From Novosphingobium nitrogenifigens DSM 19370 (GTDB lineage Bacteria; Pseudomonadota; Alphaproteobacteria; Sphingomonadales; Sphingomonadaceae), in NCBI RefSeq assembly GCF_000192575.1, contig NZ_GL876926.1, positions 470,994 to 534,993 of the forward strand: a stretch of DNA of 64,000 nt, read 5' to 3'. Both the position numbers and the translations under genes were made by a program. The number at the start of each line of letters is the position of its first letter. The stretch's first letter is position 1. The notes beneath the pieces are model-generated. The model did not search any database. It saw nothing but the letters and a program-made list of their open reading frames with translations, and was not told the origin of the DNA. Positions 46,607 through 56,926 of this stretch are shown piece after piece.

Positions 46607-47290
46607 TCAGAACTCGACTTCCAGTTCCTCGAGGTCTTCCGCTTCCGCCTCGGCTCCGGCCTGCCAGATCGTCATCGGTTCCCACACCGCGATGGTGTCG
46701 CAATAGGCATCGCTCGGCTTGCTCAGCTTGACCGCATAAGTCCGGAAACGGGTAGTGACCGGGGCATACATGGCGTCCGCGATAGTCGGGCGGTCACCGA
46801 ACAGGAACGGGCCGCCATAACGGGCAAGGCATTCCTGCCAGATCGTCTCGATCCGTTCGATGTCAGGTCTCGCGCCCGAGAAGATCGGGAAGCTCTTGTG
46901 CCGGACCTTGAGATTCATCGGTAGGGCCGAACGCAAGTTGGTGAAGCCCGAATGGATCTCGCCCGAGATCGACCGGCAATGGGCGCGGGCAATCCGGTCG
47001 GCGGGCAGCATGTGAGCCTTTGGGTACAGTTCGTTGAGGTATTCGGCGATCGCCAGCGTGTCCCAAACGCTCGCCCCTTCGTGCGTCAGCCGGGGAACCA
47101 GCACCGACGGGCTGAGCAGGAGGAGTTCGGCGCGGTCGGCGGCGCTGCGCTCGACCCGGTCTTCTTCCACATCGAGTCCGGCAAGACGGCACAACAGCCA
47201 TCCGCGCAGCGACCAGGCCGAATAGGTCTTGCTCGATATCGTCAGGATTGCTCGCGACTTGACGCTGTCGATCGTCTTTATGCTCGCCAT
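46607..47290 (-). CDS. Glutathione S-transferase-like protein
   Basis: 227 residues. N-terminal thioredoxin-like part with SSKTYSAWSLRGWLL (the S/W-S motif that replaces a catalytic cysteine) and SVLVPRLTHEGASVWDTLAIAEYL, where the family has the cis-proline and the glutathione-binding Glu/Asp-Ser/Thr pair. The helical C-terminal domain includes FLFGDRPTIADAMYAPVTTR (GDxxTxAD motif). Start at 47290 (MASIKTID). It is divergent from the PHA depolymerase gene. Substrate unknown. Confidence 0.8.
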   Translation of the reverse strand: MASIKTIDSVKSRAILTISSKTYSAWSLRGWLLCRLAGLDVEEDRVERSAADRAELLLLSPSVLVPRLTHEGASVWDTLAIAEYLNELYPKAHMLPADRIARAHCRSISGEIHSGFTNLRSALPMNLKVRHKSFPIFSGARPDIERIETIWQECLARYGGPFLFGDRPTIADAMYAPVTTRFRTYAVKLSKPSDAYCDTIAVWEPMTIWQAGAEAEAEDLEELEVEF

Positions 47291-47435
47291 GACCGTGACC
47301 CCTTGCTGCCGGGATGTACCACCCTTGAAGGAAACCATGTCGCGCGGCCCTTGCCAAGCGCATTGATGCAGCGCAGCATGAGGTCAGGCAATCTGTCAGC
47401 CCTTTACCGACTCATCTCTTGAGGAGGGACGCTGC

Positions 47436-48653
47436 GTGTATGCACCTTATCAGGCCCTGACCGATGCGACGGAACCCTTTCGCGCGTTGTCGCGGGGTAT
47501 CCTTTCGATGCGCGACCGGCTCTGGCCCGATGCCGATGAGAACGACTGGTTTCGCCGTTTCCATGCGCTCCATGATACCCATGCGCTGGCAGCGGTGCTC
47601 AATTCCCGTCCCGCGTTCGGGATCAAGGCGGTTCCGGTCGGGAACGAAATGGTGCCGGTGCGCGAGGAAGTGGTCAATTCGCTGCCCTTTGCCGACCTCC
47701 TTCATTTCGCCAAGGATGCGGTCAACACGCCCCAGCCCAAAATGCTGGTGGTCGCCCCGCTGTCCGGTCACTATTCGACTTTGCTGCGCCATACCGTCGA
47801 AGTGCTTTTGCGCGATCACGACGTTTATATCACCGACTGGCGCCACGCCCGCGAAGTGCCGACCAGCGAGGGGCGTTTCGGGCTCGAGGACTATACCGAC
47901 TATGTGATCGAGTTCCTGCGGCATCTGGGACCGCGCAGCCATGTCCTGGCGGTGTGCCAGCCTTGCGTGCCGGTCCTGGCGGCGGTTGCCGTCATGGCGG
48001 GACAGCGCGATCCGTGCCAGCCGCGCACGATGACCCTGATGGGCGGGCCGATCGACACGCGCGAGGCGCCCACGGTGGTCAACGAGCTCGCCAATCAACG
48101 CTCGCTCGAATGGTTCGAGGCCAATCTCATCTCGCAGGTGCCGATGCGCTATCGCGGTCGGGGGCGTCGGGTCTATCCCGGCTTCGTCCAGCTGACCGCG
48201 TTCATGTCGATGAACATGGGCCGCCATTTCGACCAGTTCCGCAAATATTATCAGGCACTGGCCGAGGATCGGCAGGCCGACGCGCGCAAGATCCGCGATT
48301 TCTATATCGAGTATCTCTCGGTGCTCGACCTGACTGCCGAGTTCTATCTCGAAACCATCGATCGTGTGTTCCAGCGGGCCTTGCTTGCAAAGGGCGAGTT
48401 GATCCATCGCGGCGAACGGGTCGATTGTGGGGCGATCCGGCAAACCGCTCTGCTGACTGTCGAGGGTGAACGCGACGACATCTGCGGGGTGGGGCAGACC
48501 GCCGCCGCGCATCTTCTGTGCACCAGCCTGCGCCCCCATCTTAAGCGGCATCACCTGCAACCCGGCGTCGGGCATTACGGCGTCTTTTCCGGTTCGAAAT
48601 GGGCGAACCAGGTCTATCCGCAAGTGCGCAATCTCGTTCTGGCAATGGGGTAG
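47436..48653 (+). CDS. phaZ: Intracellular polyhydroxyalkanoate depolymerase
   Basis: Mobilises stored PHB/PHA inside the cell. 405 residues with an alpha/beta-hydrolase fold. The nucleophile motif is VCQPC with C174, where PhaZ enzymes use cysteine in place of serine; GHYGVFSG near the C-terminus carries the histidine. KMLVVAPLSGHYSTLLR and DVYITDWRHA(R) are typical of the family. The start is GTG at 47436, with a strong GAGGAGG site nine bases upstream. No synthase gene is adjacent. Confidence 0.9.
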   Translation: MYAPYQALTDATEPFRALSRGILSMRDRLWPDADENDWFRRFHALHDTHALAAVLNSRPAFGIKAVPVGNEMVPVREEVVNSLPFADLLHFAKDAVNTPQPKMLVVAPLSGHYSTLLRHTVEVLLRDHDVYITDWRHAREVPTSEGRFGLEDYTDYVIEFLRHLGPRSHVLAVCQPCVPVLAAVAVMAGQRDPCQPRTMTLMGGPIDTREAPTVVNELANQRSLEWFEANLISQVPMRYRGRGRRVYPGFVQLTAFMSMNMGRHFDQFRKYYQALAEDRQADARKIRDFYIEYLSVLDLTAEFYLETIDRVFQRALLAKGELIHRGERVDCGAIRQTALLTVEGERDDICGVGQTAAAHLLCTSLRPHLKRHHLQPGVGHYGVFSGSKWANQVYPQVRNLVLAMG

Positions 48654-48665
48654 GCTGGCGATGGG

Positions 48666-49451
48666 TCAGGCGGTAAACCAGCTCCAGATCAGCCGCGCGG
48701 TCAGGGCAAGGCTGACCGTAATGAGCAGCGGGCGGATCACCCGTGCGCCGTGGCGCGTCGCAAGGCGGCTGCCGATGACGGCGCCGGTCATGGCGCCGAG
48801 CCCCATGACGAGGCCAAGCGGCCAGATCACCTGTCCGCCCAGTGCAAAGACCACCAGACTTCCCAGATTGCTCATGACATTGAGCAATTTGGTGAGGCCC
48901 ATGGCGCGCGTGAGACCCATCCCGCGCAGGGATACGAGGCTGGCGGCATAGAACTGGCCTGCGCCGGGGCCGAAGAAACCGTCGTAAAAGCCGATCCCCG
49001 TCGCCAGCGGTGCATAGCCCTTGTCGCCCAAGAGGTCGCGTCGCTCGCCATCGTCCATGCGCGGCGAGAAAATGGTGTAGAGTGCCACCCCGATCAGGAA
49101 CAGCGGGACGATGAGGCGCAGGGCGTGGGCGTCGATCCGGCGGATCAGAAGGGCGCCGACGACAGCGCCTGCAAAGGCGAGCAGGGCCATCATGGCCCCC
49201 TTGCGCAGGGAGAGGAACCCCGCACGGCGGAAGCGCCATGTCGCAACCGCCGTGCCGCAGATGGATTGCAGCTTGTTGGTGCCGAGTACCAGATGGGGCG
49301 GCAATCCGGTCGAGACCAGCACCGGCATCATGACGAGGCCACCGCCGCCCGCAATGGCATCGACTGTTCCGGTTGCCACGGCCACCAGCGTGAGTGCGCC
49401 GTAAAGCCAGGGATCAACAGGAACGGGCGCGAGAAATTCGAGCAAGGTCAT
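48666..49451 (-). CDS. TauE/SafE family (TSUP) sulfite or anion exporter
   Basis: 261 residues with about eight membrane helices. The family repeats are visible: [20 protein letters not shown] in the first half and [20 protein letters not shown] in the second, with [18 protein letters not shown] between. Start at 49451, [15 protein letters not shown]. Members move sulfite, sulfoacetate or other organic anions across the inner membrane; the substrate here is not determinable. The gene is divergent from tgt. Confidence 0.88.
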   Translation of the reverse strand: MTLLEFLAPVPVDPWLYGALTLVAVATGTVDAIAGGGGLVMMPVLVSTGLPPHLVLGTNKLQSICGTAVATWRFRRAGFLSLRKGAMMALLAFAGAVVGALLIRRIDAHALRLIVPLFLIGVALYTIFSPRMDDGERRDLLGDKGYAPLATGIGFYDGFFGPGAGQFYAASLVSLRGMGLTRAMGLTKLLNVMSNLGSLVVFALGGQVIWPLGLVMGLGAMTGAVIGSRLATRHGARVIRPLLITVSLALTARLIWSWFTA

Positions 49452-49511
49452 TTGCACCTCATGGCGAACGAGCCTAAAGGCCGCAGTCCTCCCGTTTTTC
49501 GAGCCCTGACC

Positions 49512-50636
49512 ATGACCCGTTTTTCCTTTTCGATCCATGCCACCGAAGGCAAGGCACGCACCGGCGTGATCCGGATGAAGCGCGGCGAGATCCGCACGCC
49601 GGCCTTCATGCCGGTGGGCACGGCTGCCACGGTCAAGGCGATGAAAGTCGAGGATGTGCGTGCCGCCGGGGCGGACATCATTCTGGGCAATACCTATCAC
49701 CTGATGCTGCGACCCGGTGCCGAGCGCATGGCGCGGCTGGGCGGGCTGCACAAGTTCATGGGGTGGGATCGCCCGATCCTGACCGATAGCGGCGGGTATC
49801 AGGTCATGAGCCTGGCTTCGCTGCGCAAGATCACCGAAGAAGGCGTGACGTTCGCCAGTCACCTCGACGGTTCGCGTCACATGCTGAGCCCCGAACGCTC
49901 GATGGAGATCCAGCGTCTTCTGGGCTCCTCGATCGTCATGGCTTTCGACGAATGCCCGCGGATCGATCAGCCGCGTGACGTGATCGCGCGTTCGATGGAA
50001 ATGTCGATGCGCTGGGCCAGGCGTAGCCGGGCCGGGTTCGATGCCGGGGGCGAACATGCCGTAAATTCGGCGCTGTTCGGTATCCAGCAGGGCGGCCTTG
50101 ACGAACAACTGCGCGGGCACAGCGCGGACGCCCTGCGCGACATCGGTTTCGATGGCTATGCCATTGGCGGCCTCGCCGTGGGTGAAGGGCAGGAAGCGAT
50201 GTTTGCAACGCTCGATTTCGCGCCGTCACAGCTTCCTGCCGACCGTCCCCGTTATTTGATGGGGGTGGGCAAGCCCGACGACTTGGTCGGCGCGGTCGAG
50301 CGTGGCGTTGACATGTTCGATTGCGTCTTGCCGACGCGGTCGGGTCGCAATGGTCAGGGTTTTACCTGGAACGGGCCGGTGAACTTGCGCAACGCGCGTC
50401 ATGCCGAGGATACCGAGCCGCTTGATCCGCGCTGCGGCTGCCCGGTCTGTGCGAAATACAGCCGCGCCTATCTCCATCACCTGCACCGGTCGGGCGAGAT
50501 CCTGGGCGCCATGCTGCTGACCGAGCACAATATCTGGTTCTATCAGCAATTGATGGCCGGGATGCGCGCGGCGATCGCCGAAGGACGCTTTGCGGCCTTT
50601 GTCGCCGATTTCCGGCGCGATTACCTGCAGCGATAA
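49512..50636 (+). CDS. tgt: tRNA-guanine transglycosylase
   Basis: Swaps guanine 34 of GU(N)-anticodon tRNAs for preQ1. 374 residues. Active-site aspartates in [13 protein letters not shown] (nucleophile region) and [14 protein letters not shown]. The zinc site is in [17 protein letters not shown] (three cysteines plus histidine). Start at 49512 ([13 protein letters not shown]); an ATG at 49461 would add 17 residues with no family support. It works with queA (39.4 kb) in queuosine synthesis. Confidence 0.96.
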   Translation: MTRFSFSIHATEGKARTGVIRMKRGEIRTPAFMPVGTAATVKAMKVEDVRAAGADIILGNTYHLMLRPGAERMARLGGLHKFMGWDRPILTDSGGYQVMSLASLRKITEEGVTFASHLDGSRHMLSPERSMEIQRLLGSSIVMAFDECPRIDQPRDVIARSMEMSMRWARRSRAGFDAGGEHAVNSALFGIQQGGLDEQLRGHSADALRDIGFDGYAIGGLAVGEGQEAMFATLDFAPSQLPADRPRYLMGVGKPDDLVGAVERGVDMFDCVLPTRSGRNGQGFTWNGPVNLRNARHAEDTEPLDPRCGCPVCAKYSRAYLHHLHRSGEILGAMLLTEHNIWFYQQLMAGMRAAIAEGRFAAFVADFRRDYLQR

Positions 50637-50644
50637 GGCCACTA

Positions 50645-50679
50645 TCCGACATGGTCCGACATGGGCGGATCATGTCGGA
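50645..50679 (+). repeat. Overlapping inverted repeats after tgt
   Basis: TCCGACATG occurs twice (50645-50653 and 50655-50663), and its complement CATGTCGGA once (50671-50679). Either left copy can pair with the right copy in a 9-bp stem. No U tract follows. Confidence 0.75.
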
Positions 50680-50722
50680 CAGCGGGGCCATAGATGGCAG
50701 GGCAGGATTTCGGGCAACAAAA

Positions 50723-50748
50723 AAAGGCGGGGTGAAAACCCCGCCTTT
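50723..50748 (-). terminator. Rho-independent terminator after rpsD
   Basis: AAAGGCGGGG and CCCCGCCTTT form a 10-bp stem with a 6-base loop. On the minus strand the stem leads into a run of seven T, counting bases shared with the stem. It lies 28 bases past the rpsD stop. Confidence 0.9.
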
Positions 50749-50776
50749 CCTGCTTTTGTGCGATGTAAACCGCTGA

Positions 50777-51391
50777 TCAGCGCGAATAGAATTCGACGAC
50801 CAGGTTCGGTTCCATCTTCACCGGATAGGGCACTTCGTCGAGCTTGGGGACGCGAACGAAGGTCACCTTGTCGGTGCCGTCGATGAGGACGTAGTCGGGA
50901 ACGTCACGTTCCGGCAGAGCCTGCGCTTCGGCGATCAGGGCCATTTCCTTGGCCTTGGTGCCGAGGGTGATCACGTCGCCGGGGCGAACGCGACGGCTGG
51001 CGATGTTGCACTTCACGCCGTTGACGCGAATGTGGCCGTGGTTGACGATCTGGCGAGCCGCGAAGATGGTCGGAGCGAACTTCGAGCGGTACACGACCAT
51101 GTCGAGGCGCTGTTCGAGCAGGCCGACGAGGTTCTGACCGGTGTCGCCCTTCATGCGCGACGCTTCCTGATAGGTCGACTTGAACTGCTTTTCAGTCACG
51201 TCGCCGTAGTAGCCCTTGAGCTTCTGCTTGGCGCGGAGCTGGATGCCGAAGTCCGACAGCTTGCCCTTGCGGCGCTGACCGTGCTGACCCGGGCCATAGC
51301 TGCGGCGGTTGACTGAGCTCTTGGGACGACCCCAGATGTTTTCACCAAGACGGCGGTCAATCTTGTACTTAGAGGCCTTACGCTTCGACAC
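50777..51391 (-). CDS. rpsD: 30S ribosomal protein S4
   Basis: Primary 16S rRNA binding protein of the small subunit. 204 residues, typical bacterial length. N-terminal [20 protein letters not shown] and the S4 RNA-binding domain from about residue 94, [20 protein letters not shown], then [20 protein letters not shown]. No zinc-finger cysteines, as in alphaproteobacteria. The gene stands alone with a strong terminator downstream. Its upstream side borders the AT-rich island region. Confidence 0.97.
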   Translation of the reverse strand: MSKRKASKYKIDRRLGENIWGRPKSSVNRRSYGPGQHGQRRKGKLSDFGIQLRAKQKLKGYYGDVTEKQFKSTYQEASRMKGDTGQNLVGLLEQRLDMVVYRSKFAPTIFAARQIVNHGHIRVNGVKCNIASRRVRPGDVITLGTKAKEMALIAEAQALPERDVPDYVLIDGTDKVTFVRVPKLDEVPYPVKMEPNLVVEFYSR

Positions 51392-51605
51392 GCGAGGTTC
51401 CTTTCATTTGCTTTTGGCAACGGCCCATTGCCGTCGCACACGAAGACCCGGAATCGCACCATGACGCCCATTGCACATCATGCGGCCTCCGCTTCACCGG
51501 GTTTGCGGGGCCAATCGGACCTTGGTCCCGGACGGAAGACCGCCGGGGGTTCGCGTGGAAGGCGGCCCTAGACCAGCCAATCGTGCGATTGTCAAGCCGG
51601 AACGC

Positions 51606-51735
51606 TCATTCCGGCGCAACGGGAGGACGATGTTTGCGCGCGAGTGCGATCAAGGTGCCGCGCATGGTGTGTACCCCAAGATGGTTCCACGCCGCCTTGA
51701 GGAACATCGTCCGCGAGGAGCTGTGCGGCAGTAGT
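51606..51735 (-). pseudogene. Decayed 3' fragment of a trmJ-like gene
   Basis: On the minus strand, the frame reading RTMFLKAAWNHLGVHTMRG and then TLIALARKH matches the C-terminus of the intact TrmJ at 53.8 kb ([19 protein letters not shown], then ILTTLARK). Upstream, the match continues through a 5-base insertion that breaks the frame, and a stop codon follows. The tail after the match is different and ends at its own TGA. No start or remaining N-terminal part exists, so it is a remnant. Confidence 0.8.
51632..51717. repeat. Direct repeat A of the trmJ 3' end (left border of the island)
   Basis: 86 bases matching 53801-53886 at 75 positions by hand count, without gaps. Both copies point the same way. 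Together they bracket about 2.1 kb of mostly AT-rich DNA. Confidence 0.85.
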
Positions 51736-51975
51736 GGTCAGGGGATCGGTGTCAAGCTCGCAAGGGCGGCGTTGGGCAATTCCTGCAAGGACGGAGGAGG
51801 GGCTCTGAAGCCTGATGGCCTTCGCGGCAAGCGTCGCACCTGGGTGGGGAGGCATGGCGCCATCATCCAATGCGGAGATATTATGCCCCGCTATGAAGCC
51901 TCTGTCGCCACGCGACGCCGTCTCGCGCCGCCAATGGCGACATTGCTTCTCTCAGTATGGCGAGCAGTGCGGGGA

Positions 51976-52314
51976 TTATTGCCAGGACCCATTCTTGCTC
52001 TTGGACAATGTCGCGAAGAGAAAGTTCGTCATCCGGTGATAGGCGTTCGGAGTGAGGCGCACGAATGAACGCCTGTTGTCGGCCGGATCGTCGTGGCGGG
52101 TTATCATGTCATGACGTTCCAAGAGTGAAATCCAGCGTAGGGCGGTAGTCGTTGGAACGTTGGCGCCAAGGCAAGCACTTGTGATGCTGATATTCTTGTC
52201 TTGCGTGGTTGCCATATAGATATCGAGCAGGAGGTCCCAGCCAGGCTCTCCAAAAAAGGACCCAGGGAAAAATTTCTCCCGGAATCTTCTTTCCAAATAA
52301 ATTTTTTCGGCCAA
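51976..52314 (-). CDS. Small winged-helix (MarR-like) DNA-binding protein
   Basis: 112 residues as drawn. A MarR-type winged helix: FGEPGWDLLLDIYMATTQDK, then ITSACLGANVPTTTALRWISLLERHDMI (recognition helix within PTTTALRWISLLE) and the wing PADNRRSFVRLTP. No ligand-binding extension. The start is uncertain: the first usable codon is TTG at 52314. The frame stays open further up to a run of nine A (plus-strand T at 52376-52384) with no ATG. It may be slightly damaged. Base composition is much more AT-rich than the flanking genes at its 5' end, and codon use is unlike the neighbours. It pairs with the similar gene at 52490. Confidence 0.6.
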   Translation of the reverse strand: MAEKIYLERRFREKFFPGSFFGEPGWDLLLDIYMATTQDKNISITSACLGANVPTTTALRWISLLERHDMITRHDDPADNRRSFVRLTPNAYHRMTNFLFATLSKSKNGSWQ

Positions 52315-52375
52315 ATCAGATAGGCCTGCAAATATGTCCTTTTGACTATCGTTCGGTTCGGATTGGACGGAATTG

Positions 52376-52384
52376 TTTTTTTTT
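52376..52384. repeat. Nine-base homopolymer (T on plus, A on minus)
   Basis: T9 at 52376-52384 lies at the 5' edge of the open frame of the winged-helix gene. Length changes would shift which upstream frame is joined to the gene. Confidence 0.6.
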
Positions 52385-52489
52385 CAATCCAAAATGAATT
52401 ACTTGATCTTCTAATTTGACATTTTTCATATTTGCAGTCCCCCGTAACTATAAAGCCTCCATATTCATAAAAGTAAATCGCAAAACTAT

Positions 52490-52867
52490 TTAATTATTTG
52501 TATTCTTTGCGATCTCAAGGTTCAGCCAATCAGAAATCTGCTTGCTGAGCATTACTTCCTTTGCCCTCTTGTCCTCGGACTTTTTTTCACATTGCACGAT
52601 ATTGTTGTTTTCCAACCTTTTTATCATCTCATGGAATGCTCTGTTGGACAAGGTCGATGAAAGCCAAGCATCCTTCATGATGAAGGACTTGTTCACGAGA
52701 ACTTGTAGGATAAGCCTGAACTCGTGACTAAGAAGGCTCAGGTTGAATTCCCGGCGAGCATCTTGGTCAATTTGAAGGGCCTTAGAGAAAAGGTCGATCA
52801 TCTCGCCAGGGTATTCTTTCCCTTCTTCAGGGAATGCCAAATTTGCAAGGTGCGACGCATGCGTCAT
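52490..52867 (-). CDS. Second small winged-helix (MarR-like) protein
   Basis: 125 residues from an ATG at 52867. Helices NLSLLSHEFRLILQVLVNKS, then a recognition helix region SSTLSNRAFHEMIKRLENNN and wing VQCEKKSEDKRAKEVMLSK. The fold is like that of the gene at 51976, but the sequences are far apart. The composition is AT-rich and rich in Lys, Asn and Ile codons, unlike any flanking gene. Probably a foreign or fast-evolving transcription regulator. Targets unknown. Confidence 0.6.
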   Translation of the reverse strand: MTHASHLANLAFPEEGKEYPGEMIDLFSKALQIDQDARREFNLSLLSHEFRLILQVLVNKSFIMKDAWLSSTLSNRAFHEMIKRLENNNIVQCEKKSEDKRAKEVMLSKQISDWLNLEIAKNTNN

Positions 52868-53789
52868 GCATTTAAACTCACTCTAATTCCCGGATAGGAA
52901 ATGAAATAATATTTCCAAAAACCCCCTCTCCGCGAATTAAAATTAGTTCATGAGGCGTTCCTTGGTCTCGTGGTTGCGTTTTGAGCAGAGAATTTTCAAA
53001 TTTGCCCCCAAAGTCGGCGTGGTCATGTGCCGGTCCGGATTTGAATCAATTCTCGATTCCGATTCGGTTCTTAAGTGAGAGAGATACAGGTCTGGTGCAG
53101 TATAATGAATAGGTGATTATACTTATAAAAAGCAGGTAGATTATGCACATATTGAATGCGTGAAAAATAATCATGCAAAATATATGGTGCAATTGAATTG
53201 GCTTAAGCAAAATATCGCGTAATTACTTTATCTACATTTTTTCACGGCGGCCGTAATTGCATTATAATTTTAGACTTTAGATATGTGATTTATTTCGCGT
53301 TAGTTTCGGTAACTCCGTAGAGTTTTGGATTTTTATTTGCACTTTCTCGCTTCTGAAAAAATTGAATCGCTCTATTCTGTGATTTTCTCTCTGCGAGCGC
53401 AGAATCGAGAACGTGATGTAGAGGCGAATACTGACGTCGATCGTCACGTCGGTGCCTTCATGAAAGAGCGTGTGCAGTCGCTTTCCCATTGAGGATCTTT
53501 AGGCGTATGATGTTCTTGCGTTGCCCGGTCAGCCTGCGCCCGGGAAATGGAGCTGCAGAGCGTCCCGTACATCACATCCGGCCCGATTATTGTCCTGCGT
53601 AGCTGTAGCTATGGATTAGCTGAATCGATAGTGTCCGTCCCTTGTCGGCAAGGGATGTTTGCGTCAAGGGATGCTCACGCAGCTGCATGTGTCAGCTTGT
53701 TGAAAAGGCTTCTTTTGCTTGCCCGTTCACTTTATTCGGAAATCCGGCGGCACATTTTGGCCTGCCGGATGTCGAGCAGGAGAGCGGGG
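52868..53789. other. AT-rich non-coding stretch of the island
   Basis: About 920 bases with low GC up to about 53.4 kb, then rising GC. One open frame of 70 codons on the minus strand (53277-53489, starting MGKRLHTLFHEGTDV) has no ribosome binding site or family likeness, and I do not call it a gene. No integrase, transposase, tRNA or inverted terminal repeat is seen. The AT-rich part around 53.1-53.2 kb could hold promoters or binding sites. Confidence 0.5.
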
Positions 53790-54527
53790 CTAGGTGCGAG
53801 GTTTGCGCGCGAGCGTGGTCAGGATGCCGCGCATGGTGCGTACCTCAAGATGGTTCCACGCCGCCTTGGTGAACATTGTCCGCAAGGTGCGGCGTGTGAC
53901 GGGGGCGCGGATTTCCGGTTCGAAATAGCCGAGCGGTTCGAGCATGGTCGTCAATTGGGCGAACATGCCTTCGAATTCTTCCTGGGGGGCAGGGGGGAGC
54001 AGCTCTTCGGCAGTGGGCTGGACCAGATCGGCGTGCTTCGACCACTCATAGGCGCACAGGATCACGGCCTGGGCGAGGTTGAGCGAAGCAAATTCCGGAT
54101 TGATCGGCACGGTGATGATCGTGCGGGCAAGTGCGACATCGTCGGTTTCCAGCCCGGAGCGTTCCGGGCCGAAGACGATCGCGCACTGGCCGGGAGCCGC
54201 GATGATTTCCCGAGCGGCGGCTTCGGGTGTCACGACCGGCTTGGTCACGCCGCGCTTGCGGACAGTGGTTGCATAGACATGCGCACAGTCGGCAACCGCA
54301 TCGGCCAGGGTATCGAACACTTCGGCCTGTTCAAGGACGATGTCGGCCCCTGCTGCGGCCGGGCCTGCCGATGGATTGGGCCAGCCATCGCGCGGGGCGA
54401 CGATCCGCAGCCGCGTCAGCCCGAAATTGAGCATGGCGCGCGCAGCCTTGCCGATGTTCTCGCCCAGTTGCGGGCGGACAAGAACGATCACCGGCGCGTG
54501 GGCCGGGGCTTTAACGGAAGTATTCAA
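53790..54527 (-). CDS. trmJ: TrmJ-like tRNA (cytidine/uridine-2'-O-)-methyltransferase
   Basis: SPOUT-fold methyltransferase that methylates position 32 of tRNA with SAM. 245 residues. [20 protein letters not shown] begins the SPOUT domain, [20 protein letters not shown] binds SAM in the knot, and [20 protein letters not shown] completes it. The C-terminal helical tail ends [14 protein letters not shown] and then ILTTLARK. The ATG overlaps the nrdR stop by 4 bases. Its 3' end is duplicated at 51.6 kb. Confidence 0.92.
   Translation of the reverse strand: MNTSVKAPAHAPVIVLVRPQLGENIGKAARAMLNFGLTRLRIVAPRDGWPNPSAGPAAAGADIVLEQAEVFDTLADAVADCAHVYATTVRKRGVTKPVVTPEAAAREIIAAPGQCAIVFGPERSGLETDDVALARTIITVPINPEFASLNLAQAVILCAYEWSKHADLVQPTAEELLPPAPQEEFEGMFAQLTTMLEPLGYFEPEIRAPVTRRTLRTMFTKAAWNHLEVRTMRGILTTLARKPRT
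53801..53886. repeat. Direct repeat B, the 3' end of intact trmJ (right border of the island)
   Basis: The live counterpart of repeat A (51632-51717). It encodes the last residues of TrmJ before the stop at 53790-53792. Confidence 0.85.
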
Positions 54528-54985
54528 TTTTGGCCGACCTCGCGCACGGTGCTCGCGAATTCCTCGAAATCGCGAGCTTCGGTAAAGTCGCGATAGACGC
54601 TGGCGAAACGGATGTAGGCGACGCTGTCAAGCTGACGCAGGCCGTCGATCACCATTTCGCCGATTTGCTTGGACGGCACTTCATTATCGCCCAGCGTTTC
54701 GATCTGGCGCTGGATTCCGGTGATCAGGCGGTCGATGCGTTCCTGGTCGACGGGGCGCTTGCGACAGGCAAGCGCCACCGACTGTTCGATCTTGGCCCGG
54801 TCAAACGGCTCGCGCCGGTCGTTGGACTTGATCACCATGATCTCGCGCAGTTGCACCCGTTCGAACGTGGTGAACCGCGCGCCGCATCCTTCGCACTGCC
54901 GGCGCCGGCGGATCGAGGTGTTATCCTCGCTCGGCCGGCTGTCCTTTACCTGGCTGCTGTCGTGGGCACAGAACGGGCAGCGCAA
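54524..54985 (-). CDS. nrdR: Transcriptional repressor NrdR
   Basis: Represses ribonucleotide reductase genes according to dATP/ATP levels. 153 residues from a TTG start at 54985, placed so the protein begins (M)[16 protein letters not shown]. The zinc finger uses RCPFC and [13 protein letters not shown]; the ATP-cone follows from about residue 48. The upstream open frame is antisense-like extension and was excluded. It is 4 bases after glyA and overlaps trmJ. Confidence 0.94.
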   Translation of the reverse strand: MRCPFCAHDSSQVKDSRPSEDNTSIRRRRQCEGCGARFTTFERVQLREIMVIKSNDRREPFDRAKIEQSVALACRKRPVDQERIDRLITGIQRQIETLGDNEVPSKQIGEMVIDGLRQLDSVAYIRFASVYRDFTEARDFEEFASTVREVGQN

Positions 54986-54989
54986 AAGA

Positions 54990-56303
<1,314 letters not shown>

Positions 56304-56321
56304 CGTCTGGGCTCCTTATGA

Positions 56322-56759
56322 TCAGATGGTGGGGTTGGAAAGCTTGGCGACGCGACCTTCGTGGCGGCCGCCTTCGAATTCGCCGGAAAGAAAGGCTTCG
56401 AGACAGGCCTTGGCCATGTCGATGCCCGTCAGGCGCGCGCCCATCGCGATTACGTTGGCATTGTTGTGCTGACGCGAGAGCGTGGCGGAATAGGGGTCGG
56501 AAACCAGCGCGCAGCGGCAGGCCGGATTGCGGTTGACCGCGATCGAGATGCCGATGCCCGAACCGCACAGGGCAACACCCCGTTCGGCAGCACCGCTCGC
56601 CACGGCTTCGGCCAGCTTGTAACCGAAATCGGGATAGTCGACGCGTGCGTCGCTGTCCGGGCCGAGATCGAGCACGTCGTGCCCCCATTCGGCAAGCGTT
56701 GCGGCAAGTTCGGCCTTGAGCGCGAATGCTGCGTGGTCAGAGGCAATGGCGATGCGCAA
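56322..56759 (-). CDS. rpiB: Ribose-5-phosphate isomerase B
   Basis: Interconverts ribose 5-phosphate and ribulose 5-phosphate. 145 residues from a TTG at 56759 (RIAIASDHAAFALKAEL), with AGGA shortly upstream. Catalytic cysteine C65 in ALCGSGIGISI and the DYPDFGYKLAEAV motif are intact. An ATG-initiated longer form exists but begins in the divergent promoter region. It heads the rpiB-glyA-nrdR-trmJ run. Confidence 0.93.
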   Translation of the reverse strand: MRIAIASDHAAFALKAELAATLAEWGHDVLDLGPDSDARVDYPDFGYKLAEAVASGAAERGVALCGSGIGISIAVNRNPACRCALVSDPYSATLSRQHNNANVIAMGARLTGIDMAKACLEAFLSGEFEGGRHEGRVAKLSNPTI

Positions 56760-56926
56760 ATGCAGGTTCCTGACTGACGATTGACGGGATTCGTGTCGGA
56801 GCGCCCATAAGGCCATACGGGCTTGGGCACCACATAATTTGCCTTTATGGACGTTGATGAAGACGGGTCGTTGTCGCGGCATGCTTCCCGGGATCGCAAT
56901 CTCCAGTCGGACGGGACGAAAAGATC

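Larger units (their letters stand above)
51392..51975. other. Gene-poor stretch between rpsD and the first winged-helix gene
   Basis: About 580 bases. The rpsD promoter must lie in the first 200 bases, but no clear -35/-10 pair stands out. A decayed 3' fragment of trmJ occupies 51606-51735. From 51736 to 51975 the sequence is still GC-rich; I see no convincing gene. Open frames here lack start sites and family character. Confidence 0.5.

Noticed and set aside
51583..52068. Plus-strand frame across the trmJ remnant
   Set aside because: It crosses a pseudogene and the opposite winged-helix gene, with no domain or start signal.
53277..53489. 70-codon frame in the AT-rich island
   Set aside because: No ribosome binding site, no family, and a biased composition; kept only as a remark.
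52376..53789. Search for integrase, transposase or terminal repeats of an insertion sequence
   Set aside because: None was found; the mobile origin of the island rests only on composition and the trmJ repeats.
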